Assembly (NCBI RefSeq): GCF_000482385.1
Contig: NZ_AXVD01000002.1
Location: 186,001-250,000, forward strand
From: Nocardia sp. CNY236
Lineage (GTDB): Bacteria; Actinomycetota; Actinomycetes; Mycobacteriales; Mycobacteriaceae
DNA: 64,000 nt
Direction of reading: 5' to 3'
The notes under the pieces are model-generated. The model searched no databases. It was not told where the DNA came from and was given only the letters and a program-made list of their open reading frames with translations. The position numbers and the translations under genes were made by a program. The stretch's first letter is position 1. The number at the start of each line of letters is the position of its first letter. This document shows, one piece after another, positions 57,325 to 64,000 of the stretch.

Positions 57325-58229
57325 TCGACAAGCTCTCCGGCGTCGCGATGCGGATGCTGGACTTCACCACCACCGCGCACCTGCTGACCTATGACTTCGT
57401 TCAGCAAGCCCTGCTGGCCGCGGCGCTGCTCGGGCTCCTGTCCGGAGTCATCGGTCCGCTGATCATCAGTCGGCAGATGTCCTTCGCCGTGCACGGCACC
57501 AGTGAATTGTCGCTGACCGGGGCCGCCGCAGCATTGCTGGCCGGGATCGGGGTCGGCATCGGCGCCATCGCAGGATCGGTGATCGCGGCTGTGCTCTTCG
57601 GTGTGCTCGGCACTCGGGCGCGCGAACGCGATTCGGTGGTCGCGGTGCTGCTCTCGTTCGGGCTCGGGTTGTCGGTGCTGTTTCTGTGGCTGGGTCCCGA
57701 CCGCGCGGGTTCGAAGTTCTCGCTGCTGACCGGACAGGTGGTCAGTGTCGGCGACAACGGCCTCGGACTTCTCGCCATCTGCTCGGCCGGTGTGCTCGCG
57801 GTGCTCGCGGTCGTCTATCGACCGCTGGTGTTCGCCAGCTCCGATCCAGAAGTGGCGGTGGCCCGCGGAGTGCCCGTACGCATGTTGTCGGTCGTGTTCG
57901 CGGTGCTGCTGGGTGTCACCGCGGCATTCGGCGTGCAGATCATCGGCGCGCTATTGGTCCTCGCACTGCTGATCACCCCGGCCGCCGCGGCGGCACAGCT
58001 CACTGCGAATCCGGCCGCGGCGACGGTGCTGTCGGTGGTGTTCGCCGAGATCGCCGCGGTCGGTGGCATCATTCTGTCGCTGGCGCCCGGCGTGCCGGTC
58101 TCGACATTCGTCACCACGCTGTCGTTTCTGATCTATCTCACGTGTCGAGTGATCGGCCGTCGCCGTCGGTTCTCCCGCGCCGACCGAACCAGCCCTCGCC
58201 GCGCGCCGAATCCGCGCGCGGTCGTGTGA
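57321..58229 (+). CDS. Metal ABC transporter permease (ZnuB type)
   Basis: A 302-residue permease of the ABC-3 family with about eight membrane helices from residue 24 to 280, and a basic C-terminus (GRRRRFSRADRTSPRR). The cytoplasmic coupling segment near FASSDPEVAVARGVPV is typical. ATG 57321 overlaps the ATPase stop. The next gene has a GTG overlapping its stop. Confidence 0.9.
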   Translation: MIDKLSGVAMRMLDFTTTAHLLTYDFVQQALLAAALLGLLSGVIGPLIISRQMSFAVHGTSELSLTGAAAALLAGIGVGIGAIAGSVIAAVLFGVLGTRARERDSVVAVLLSFGLGLSVLFLWLGPDRAGSKFSLLTGQVVSVGDNGLGLLAICSAGVLAVLAVVYRPLVFASSDPEVAVARGVPVRMLSVVFAVLLGVTAAFGVQIIGALLVLALLITPAAAAAQLTANPAAATVLSVVFAEIAAVGGIILSLAPGVPVSTFVTTLSFLIYLTCRVIGRRRRFSRADRTSPRRAPNPRAVV

Positions 58230-58285
58230 GCGCCACCGACTTCGACCTATGCTCGACAGATCTCCTCGACGGAACGGTGCCCAGG

Positions 58286-59458
58286 ATGATCGACTTCGCA
58301 ATTCCCGCCGCGCTCGCCGCCGAACGCGACCGAGTGCGCCAGTTCGTGGTCGACTCGATCGTCCCCTACGAACGCGACCCGCGCATGACCGCGCACGGCC
58401 CCACCGACGACCTGCGGCAGGAACTCATCGAGCTCGCCCGGGCGCAGCAGCTGCTCACCGTACAAGCGCCCGAGTCGCTCGGCGGACGCGGGCTGACCCA
58501 TCTCGAGCAGGCGGTGATCTTCGAAGCGGCCGGTTGGTCCACACTCGGCCCGATAGCGATGAACTGCGCGGCGCCCGACGAGGGAAACATGTTCCTGCTG
58601 TCCAAGGTCGCCGACCCGGACCAGGTGCAGCGATTTCTGGCACCGATGGTCAGCGGGCATCGCCGTTCGGTCTTCGCCATGACCGAACCCGGCGGCGCCG
58701 GTTCCGACCCGAGCCAACTGGCCACCGAAGCCACCTTCGATGGCGACAGCTTCCGAGTCAACGGTCGCAAGTGGCTCATCACCGGCGCCAAGGGCGCGAA
58801 GACCTGGATCGTCATGGCCAGACTTGCGGCCAACCCGCATCTACCCGAAGGACCCACACTGTTCGTCACCGATGGCGACCAGCCCGGCATCGTCATCGAG
58901 CGCACGATGAACACCATGGACCGCAACTACGTAGCGGGGCACGCGGTGGTTCGCTTCGACGACGTGGTTCTCCCCCGATCCGCGCTACTCGGCTCGGCGG
59001 GCCGAGCGCTGCGGTATGCCCAGCTGCGGCTGGCTCCGGCCCGCTTGACGCACTGCATGCGCTGGCTCGGTGCGGCCGAACGCGTCCAGCGTATCGCGAT
59101 CGAGCATGCACGCACGCGTACCGCGTTCGGCAAGCCGATCGGCGAACACGAAGGCGTGTCGTTCATGCTGGCCGACAATGAGATCGCGCTGCACCAGTGC
59201 CGGCTCACCATCTGGCATGCGTGCTGGCTACTGGACAACGGCGAGCACGCGCGACACGAAAGTTCCATGGCCAAGTCGTTCGTTTCCGAGGAATTGTTCA
59301 AAGTCGCCGACCGCTGTGTGCAAGTGCTCGGTGGCATCGGCGTCAGCGACGAAACCGTCGTCGAAATGATCTTCCGGGATATGCGTGCCTTTCGGATCTA
59401 CGATGGGCCGACCGAGGTCCACAAGTATGCGATCGGACGGAAAGTGCTGCACGGATAG
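58286..59458 (+). CDS. Acyl-CoA dehydrogenase, ACAD11-like
   Basis: A 390-residue ACAD: FAMTEPGGAGSDPSQLAT, GRKWLITGAKGAKTWIVMA, RTAFGKPIGEHEGVSFMLADNEI, QVLGGIGVSDETVVEMIFRDMRAFRIYDGPTEVHKYAIGR. The IYDGPTEVHK end, with Asp where most ACADs have Glu, marks the ACAD10/11-like group. ATG 58286 fits the family start; a GTG at 58226 overlapping the permease stop would add 20 residues. Substrate unknown; not part of the standard steroid set. Confidence 0.87.
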   Translation: MIDFAIPAALAAERDRVRQFVVDSIVPYERDPRMTAHGPTDDLRQELIELARAQQLLTVQAPESLGGRGLTHLEQAVIFEAAGWSTLGPIAMNCAAPDEGNMFLLSKVADPDQVQRFLAPMVSGHRRSVFAMTEPGGAGSDPSQLATEATFDGDSFRVNGRKWLITGAKGAKTWIVMARLAANPHLPEGPTLFVTDGDQPGIVIERTMNTMDRNYVAGHAVVRFDDVVLPRSALLGSAGRALRYAQLRLAPARLTHCMRWLGAAERVQRIAIEHARTRTAFGKPIGEHEGVSFMLADNEIALHQCRLTIWHACWLLDNGEHARHESSMAKSFVSEELFKVADRCVQVLGGIGVSDETVVEMIFRDMRAFRIYDGPTEVHKYAIGRKVLHG

Positions 59459-59510
59459 CCGACGATCTCGGCCCGGTCGGCCTGTCGTTGGTCGGCTACC
59501 ATCCTGTGGC

Positions 59511-60320
59511 ATGAGTACGGAACTGCGCGTCGATGTCTCCGCGGGCATCGCCGTGCTCACGCTCAACCGACCCGCGCAGCAGAACGCCTTCACCCCGACC
59601 ATGGGCGCCGCCCTAGGCGCCGCACTGCGCCGCTGCGACCGAGAAGACAGCGTCCGCGCCGTGGTCGTCACCGGCACCCCACCTGCGTTCTGCGCCGGGG
59701 CCGACCTGTCCAGTCGGGTCGGAGTCGTCAGCGCGAGCATCGATCCACCGCCGTGGCGCGTCCGTAAACCGGTGATCGCGGCGGTGAACGGGCACGCGGT
59801 CGGCATCGGCCTGGCACTCGCACTACAATGCGATATGCGCTACATAGCGCGGGACGCGGTCTACGCGCTCAACCAGGTTCGCCGCGCAGTTGTGGCCGAC
59901 GGCCACGCGCACTGGCTACTACCTCGCCTGATCGGCATGGCCAACGCCGCTGACGTCCTGCTGACCGGACGCACCTTCGATGGTGACGAAGCACAGGCGC
60001 TCGGTCTGGCCAACAGTTGTCTACCCGCAGACGAAGTGCTGCCCACGGCGCTCGCCGTAGCACACGACATTGCCAATGGTCCGGCCCCGCTGTCGGTGGC
60101 GCTGTCCAAACGACTGCTGTGGGAAGGGCTCGGCATGAGCGCTGGCGTAGTCGGGCGACTGGAGAGCGAACTCAACGAGCACGCCGCCCAGAGTATCGAC
60201 GGCGACGAAGCCATGGCCGCATTTCGGGATCGCAGGCAGCCCGAGTGGTCGGGCAGAGTCAGTACGGAATGGCCCGCTACAGACGTTGTCGGCGACCACG
60301 ACCACCCCGGTCTGAGTTAG
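59511..60320 (+). CDS. Enoyl-CoA hydratase/isomerase (crotonase family)
   Basis: A 269-residue crotonase: NRPAQQNAFTPTMG, PAFCAGADLSSR (oxyanion), NGHAVGIGLALALQCDMRYIA, and RRAVVADGHAHWLLPRLIGMANAADVLLTGR. It follows the ACAD by 52 bases and could act on its product. TACCAT lies 8 bases before the ATG, so it may instead start a leaderless transcript. It ends in a four-base convergent overlap with the DUF4190 gene. Confidence 0.87.
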   Translation: MSTELRVDVSAGIAVLTLNRPAQQNAFTPTMGAALGAALRRCDREDSVRAVVVTGTPPAFCAGADLSSRVGVVSASIDPPPWRVRKPVIAAVNGHAVGIGLALALQCDMRYIARDAVYALNQVRRAVVADGHAHWLLPRLIGMANAADVLLTGRTFDGDEAQALGLANSCLPADEVLPTALAVAHDIANGPAPLSVALSKRLLWEGLGMSAGVVGRLESELNEHAAQSIDGDEAMAAFRDRRQPEWSGRVSTEWPATDVVGDHDHPGLS

Positions 60321-60622
60321 GCATTTCCGCCCAGCAAGATGAGCAGATACAGCGTCGCGAAACCGATCATCAAGAAGGTGCCGACGACACCGAGGACATA
60401 ACCTACTCTGACCTGGGTGCGACCGCCGTATGCGCCGCCGGAGGCGTTGATCTGATCGAGCGCGCGCTTGCCCAACACCCACGCCACTGGTCCCGTCAGT
60501 CCGAAGCAGAGGATGCTCACCGCGCCGAGGAACAGCACAGCAGTCGCGTTCGGATGCTCGATCGGCTGGCCGATTGGCTGATTCGGTATCACCACCAGCC
60601 GAATTCTACGGGGATCCCCCAC
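60317..60622 (-). CDS. DUF4190 small membrane protein
   Basis: A 101-residue protein with two membrane helices (about 27-50 and 74-98) around the LGKRALDQINASGG loop, typical of DUF4190. Function unknown. The GTG at 60622 is tentative; GTG 60595, 7 bases after a TAGAAT box, would give a leaderless 92-residue form. Convergent with the hydratase gene. Confidence 0.75.
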   Translation of the reverse strand: MGDPRRIRLVVIPNQPIGQPIEHPNATAVLFLGAVSILCFGLTGPVAWVLGKRALDQINASGGAYGGRTQVRVGYVLGVVGTFLMIGFATLYLLILLGGNA

Positions 60623-60707
60623 CGCCGCACGTCATTTCAACCCGCTGGTCGGCACTGCTCTCCACGACACCAGCGCATGGAAAGCGCGGCGCCGAGAAAT
60701 CCTCCGA

Positions 60708-61685
60708 TCACGCCCGACGCTGGCGAGCGGCTTCCGCGAGCACCACACCGGCGGCGACCGAAGCGTTGAGCGATTCCACCGGACCGGCCATCGGAATGGA
60801 CAGCACGGCATCGCAACTCTCGCGTACCAGGCGAGACAGTCCTTTACCCTCCGAGCCCACGACGACAACAGTCGGCTCACGGCCGTCGAACTCGTCCACG
60901 GTGATGTCGCCGCCCGCATCCAAGCCGACGATCTGTATGCCGTGGGCGGCCCAACCTTTCAACGTGCGTGTCAGATTCGTTGCCCGTGCGACCGGGAGGC
61001 GCGCCGCCGCGCCCGCACTGGTGCGCCAGGCCACCGCCGTCAAGCTCGCACTGCGACGTTGCGGGATCACGACACCATGTCCTCCGAAGGCCGCCACCGA
61101 GCGGATCACGGCGCCGAGGTTGCGCGGGTCGGAGATGTGGTCCAACGCGACCAGCAGGGCCGGAGCCGCCGAATCGCGGGCACGGTCGAGCAGGTCGTCC
61201 GGATGCGCGTAGCGGTACGGCGGCACCTGCAGCGCCACGCCCTGGTGCAAACCGTTGGCACTGAAACGATCCAGATCGGTGCGCGGCACCTCTAGGATGG
61301 CGATACCGGTATCGGCGGCTCGCCGCACACTCTCGGTCAATCGGTCGTCGTTCTCGGTGCCCACAGCGACATAGAGCGCAGTGGCAGGCACTCCGGCGCG
61401 CAGGCACTCGACGACCGGATTGCGCCCGAGCACCCACTCGGGACCGTCGTCGTGGTGCCGGCGGCCCGGGAAACGGGACGTCCCACCGCCGGCCGGACGT
61501 CCGTGCGTGGACTTGGCTTTCGCAGCCGCCCGCTTGGCGGCCGGATGCTTGGTCCGCTTCTCTGCAGGCGGCGTCGCGCCTCGCCCCTCGAGTCCACGCC
61601 GACGTTTACCGCCGGACCCGACCACTGCGCCCTTCTTGCTGCCACTCTTACGGACCGCACCACGACGCTGTGAATTACCTGCCAT
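60708..61685 (-). CDS. rlmB: 23S rRNA 2'-O-methyltransferase RlmB (SpoU family)
   Basis: A 325-residue SPOUT methyltransferase matching Rv3579c. A long basic N-terminal tail (about 1-75, Lys/Arg/Gly-rich) precedes the substrate-binding domain ([23 protein letters not shown]) and the knotted domain with [45 protein letters not shown] and [23 protein letters not shown] 61685 overlaps the cysS stop (TAATG). Confidence 0.93.
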   Translation of the reverse strand: MAGNSQRRGAVRKSGSKKGAVVGSGGKRRRGLEGRGATPPAEKRTKHPAAKRAAAKAKSTHGRPAGGGTSRFPGRRHHDDGPEWVLGRNPVVECLRAGVPATALYVAVGTENDDRLTESVRRAADTGIAILEVPRTDLDRFSANGLHQGVALQVPPYRYAHPDDLLDRARDSAAPALLVALDHISDPRNLGAVIRSVAAFGGHGVVIPQRRSASLTAVAWRTSAGAAARLPVARATNLTRTLKGWAAHGIQIVGLDAGGDITVDEFDGREPTVVVVGSEGKGLSRLVRESCDAVLSIPMAGPVESLNASVAAGVVLAEAARQRRA

Positions 61686-63091
61686 TACACGATCTTTCCG
61701 GATTGTGCTGTGCCGAGCGTCCATTCGGGGCCGCTGGGGGTGTCGGTGACCTCGATACCCGCGGAATGCAACCGAGCGCGCACGGTGTCCGCGCTCGCCC
61801 AGTCCTTCTCGGCCCTGGCCGCCTGACGCCGGTCGAGCTCCGCACGCACCAATACGTCCAACGCACCCAATGCAGCCGCGGAGTCTCCCGGTGTCCGCCA
61901 GTGCGGGTCGAGGGGGTCGACGCCGAGAATACTCAGCATGGCGCGCACCTGGCTGGCCAGGTCACGCGCGGAGTCGATCGCATCCACCTCGAGCGCCTTG
62001 TTGCCCTCGTGCACCACGCGATGGATCTCGGCCAGCGCCCGCGGCACGGCGAGGTCGTCATCGATCGCCGCGGCGAACGCATCGGTCCATTTGCCCATCG
62101 GAATCTCGCCGCCGCGATCGATCACCCGGTGCACGAATGCTTCGATGCGCTGGTAGGACTGTGCCGCATCGGACAGCGCTTTGTCCGAATACTCCAGCAT
62201 CGATCGGTAATGTGCGCTGCCGAGGTAGAACCGCAGTTCGACCGCCCGAACCCGCGTGAGCACATTCGGCACCGACAGGACATTGCCCAGTGATTTGGAC
62301 ATCTTCTCCCCGCCCATGGTCACCCAGCCATTGTGTAACCAGTACCTGGCGAACCCGGCGCCCGACCCCTTCGACTGGGCGATCTCGTTCTCGTGGTGCG
62401 GGAACACCAAATCCATACCACCGCAATGGATGTCGAACTCCGGCCCGAGATAGAATTCCGCCATCGCGGAGCATTCCAGGTGCCACCCCGGTCGGCCCGG
62501 TCCCCACGGCGAGGGCCAACTCGGCTCGCCCGGCTTCGCTGCCTTCCACAAGGTGAAGTCCCGGGGGTCACGCTTGCCGTCGCCCGCACTCTCGCCTTGA
62601 TGAACGTCGTCGAGCTTGTGACCGGACAACTTCCCGTATTCGGGATAACCGACCACGTCGAAGTAGACATTGCCCGCGGAAGCATAGGCATGCCCACGAT
62701 CGATCAGTCGCTGCATCATCTCGACCATCTGAGTGATGTGGCCGGTCGCACGGGGTTCTGCAGACGGCGGCAGCACTCCCAACTGGTCATAGGCGCGGTC
62801 GAAAGCGCGCTCGTGGGTAGCCGCCCACTCCCACCACGGCCTGCCCGCTTCACCGGACTTGACCAGGATCTTGTCCTCGATATCGGTCACATTGCGGATG
62901 AACCACACGTCGTAGTCGTGCGCGAGCAACCAGCGACGCAACACGTCGAAGGCGACTCCGCTGCGGACGTGGCCGATATGCGGCTGCCCTTGCACGGTGG
63001 CGCCGCACAGGTACACCGAGGCACGGCCGGGGACCAACGGCGTGAAATCACGCACGGTCCGCGTGTCGGTGTCGAAGAGGCGCAGCGTCAC
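61685..63091 (-). CDS. cysS: Cysteinyl-tRNA synthetase
   Basis: A 468-residue class I synthetase matching Rv3580c. HIGH motif [15 protein letters not shown] motif [11 protein letters not shown], and zinc ligands in [17 protein letters not shown] and [10 protein letters not shown]. The start is GTG at 63091. It lies in the conserved ispD-ispF-cysS-rlmB order. Confidence 0.96.
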   Translation of the reverse strand: MTLRLFDTDTRTVRDFTPLVPGRASVYLCGATVQGQPHIGHVRSGVAFDVLRRWLLAHDYDVWFIRNVTDIEDKILVKSGEAGRPWWEWAATHERAFDRAYDQLGVLPPSAEPRATGHITQMVEMMQRLIDRGHAYASAGNVYFDVVGYPEYGKLSGHKLDDVHQGESAGDGKRDPRDFTLWKAAKPGEPSWPSPWGPGRPGWHLECSAMAEFYLGPEFDIHCGGMDLVFPHHENEIAQSKGSGAGFARYWLHNGWVTMGGEKMSKSLGNVLSVPNVLTRVRAVELRFYLGSAHYRSMLEYSDKALSDAAQSYQRIEAFVHRVIDRGGEIPMGKWTDAFAAAIDDDLAVPRALAEIHRVVHEGNKALEVDAIDSARDLASQVRAMLSILGVDPLDPHWRTPGDSAAALGALDVLVRAELDRRQAARAEKDWASADTVRARLHSAGIEVTDTPSGPEWTLGTAQSGKIV

Positions 63092-63155
63092 GGCAGTCGA
63101 TCCTAGCTGGTGTACAAGGGGGTTCTTGGACCGGCTCGGGTCCGCGGGAGCAGGC

Positions 63156-63629
63156 TCAGCGACACGCGTTCAGCAGCGCGGTCGCCACTGCCGCGACCCC
63201 CTCGCCGCGACCGGTCAGGCCGAGGCCGTCGGTGGTGGTGCCCGACACCGACACCGGAGCTCCGAGCAACTCGCCGAGCACCTGTTGTGCCTCGACGCGG
63301 CGGGGTCCGATTCGGGGCCGATTGCCGATCACCTGCACTGCTGCGTTCACCACGTCGAAGCCTGCTTCGCCCAGCAGTCTGCGCACCTCTTTCAGCATGG
63401 CCGCGCCAGAGACACCTGCCCATTCCGGACGTCCGGTTCCGAACACCGTGCCGACATCACCGAGCCCGGCTGCCGACAGCAGGGCATCGCACAACGCGTG
63501 TACCGCGACGTCGCCGTCGGAGTGCCCCGCGCAGCCATCGGCACCGTCGAACAACAGCCCCGCCATCCAACAGGGACGCCCGGCCTTCAGCGGATGAACG
63601 TCACTGCCGATACCGACACGCATACTCAC
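63156..63629 (-). CDS. ispF: IspF, 2-C-methyl-D-erythritol 2,4-cyclodiphosphate synthase
   Basis: A 157-residue MEP-pathway enzyme (Rv3581c). Metal ligands in GIGSDVHPL (Asp/His) and the later His in [23 protein letters not shown] near the end. GTG 63629 overlaps the ispD stop (GTGA). Confidence 0.95.
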   Translation of the reverse strand: MSMRVGIGSDVHPLKAGRPCWMAGLLFDGADGCAGHSDGDVAVHALCDALLSAAGLGDVGTVFGTGRPEWAGVSGAAMLKEVRRLLGEAGFDVVNAAVQVIGNRPRIGPRRVEAQQVLGELLGAPVSVSGTTTDGLGLTGRGEGVAAVATALLNACR

Positions 63630-64000
63630 GGCGCCACCACCCGACCGAGGTCGGCGCCGGCCAGTACGGCGTTGGCCAGCACGAGATCGAGCGGTGTGGT
63701 GATCTTGAAAGCCAATGGATCACCGGGGATCGTGGCGACTCGAACACCGAGCCGTTCGACCAGTCCCGCATCATCGGTGACGTCGGCGCCTTCCGCCGCG
63801 TAGGCCCTGCGCAACAGGTCGGCGGAAAAGCCCTGAGGCGTCTGTATCGCCCGCAGTCCAGCACGATCCGGTGTGCCGGTCACCGCACCCGCGGAGTCGA
63901 CGGCTTTGATGGTGTCGGCGACCGACAATGCAGGAACGACCGCGGGACAGCCCGCACGAAGCTCCGCTGCGATCCGCGCGATCAGCGCGGGCGGGGTCAG
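63626..64000 (-). CDS. ispD: IspD, MEP cytidylyltransferase (partial)
   Basis: The C-terminal 124 codons of IspD (Rv3582c); the 5' end lies beyond the window. Visible: [16 protein letters not shown], the [14 protein letters not shown] segment and [11 protein letters not shown] ... [18 protein letters not shown], all typical of the CTP-transfer enzyme of isoprenoid synthesis. Coupled to ispF. Confidence 0.93.
   Translation of the reverse strand: MTPPALIARIAAELRAGCPAVVPALSVADTIKAVDSAGAVTGTPDRAGLRAIQTPQGFSADLLRRAYAAEGADVTDDAGLVERLGVRVATIPGDPLAFKITTPLDLVLANAVLAGADLGRVVAP

Overview
The window is high-GC, densely packed actinobacterial chromosome with many GTG starts and 1-4 base start/stop overlaps. 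It holds almost the whole aerobic cholesterol/steroid catabolic gene set of mycolic-acid actinobacteria, with both of its repressors (KstR and KstR2). Gene content and local order match Mycobacterium tuberculosis Rv3520-Rv3582 and the Rhodococcus cluster, but the blocks are shuffled. The last block, kstR ... rlmB-cysS-ispF-ispD, keeps the mycobacterial order. A Nocardia- or Rhodococcus-like organism is most likely; I cannot fix the genus from sequence alone.

Layout. (1) 1-3566: ltp4-ltp3, an F420-type LLM oxidoreductase and an NTF2/ketosteroid-isomerase-like protein, closed by a hairpin-repeat/terminator region. (2) 3769-6335: divergent cyp125 and fadA5 (side-chain oxidation and thiolysis) around KstR-type operators. 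(3) 6698-7114: an EspR-like DNA-binding protein flanked by non-coding DNA. (4) 7947-23036: the KstR2 regulon for rings C/D: two SDRs, echA20, ipdABC, fadA6, kstR2, ipdF, fadE30, fadD3, an extra enoyl-CoA hydratase, fadE31-32-33. (5) 23781-24996: DUF427 and DUF985 proteins. (6) 25016-37672: the ring A/B block: kshA with a small Cys-rich protein, hsaADCB, hsaEGF preceded by an extra FAD steroid dehydrogenase, kstD and hsd4B. (7) 37728-43750: a non-steroid island, a MoxR/DUF58/DUF4129 operon plus a ZapE/AFG1-like ATPase divergent from a TetR gene across a 34-bp palindrome. (8) 43880-52368: MBL-fold protein, ltp2, chsH1, chsH2, chsE2 (fadE29), chsE1 (fadE28), fadE34, and divergent kstR. (9) 52614-60622: an OtsB-GH15 fusion, a metal (probably zinc) ABC transporter behind a Zur-like operator, an ACAD/hydratase pair and a DUF4190 protein. 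(10) 60708-64000: rlmB, cysS, ispF and a partial ispD.

How the parts work together. CYP125 oxidises the sterol tail. FadE34, FadA5 and then ChsE1E2/ChsH1H2/Ltp2 shorten the side chain to a 17-ketosteroid. KstD and KshA open ring B. HsaA/B, HsaC and HsaD cleave ring A, giving HIP and a dienoate that HsaE/F/G turn into pyruvate and propionyl-CoA. FadD3 activates HIP, and the Ipd/FadE/EchA20/FadA6 enzymes open rings C and D. Sites matching TnnAACnnGTTnnA (KstR) lie before cyp125/fadA5, kshA/hsaA, the FAD dehydrogenase/kstD and fadE34/kstR. CAAGCA-type inverted repeats (KstR2) lie before Rv3549c-like/echA20, kstR2 and fadE30/fadD3.

I found no rRNA, tRNA, CRISPR array, insertion sequence or phage gene. 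Functional names rest on resemblance to known families recalled from memory; no search was run.
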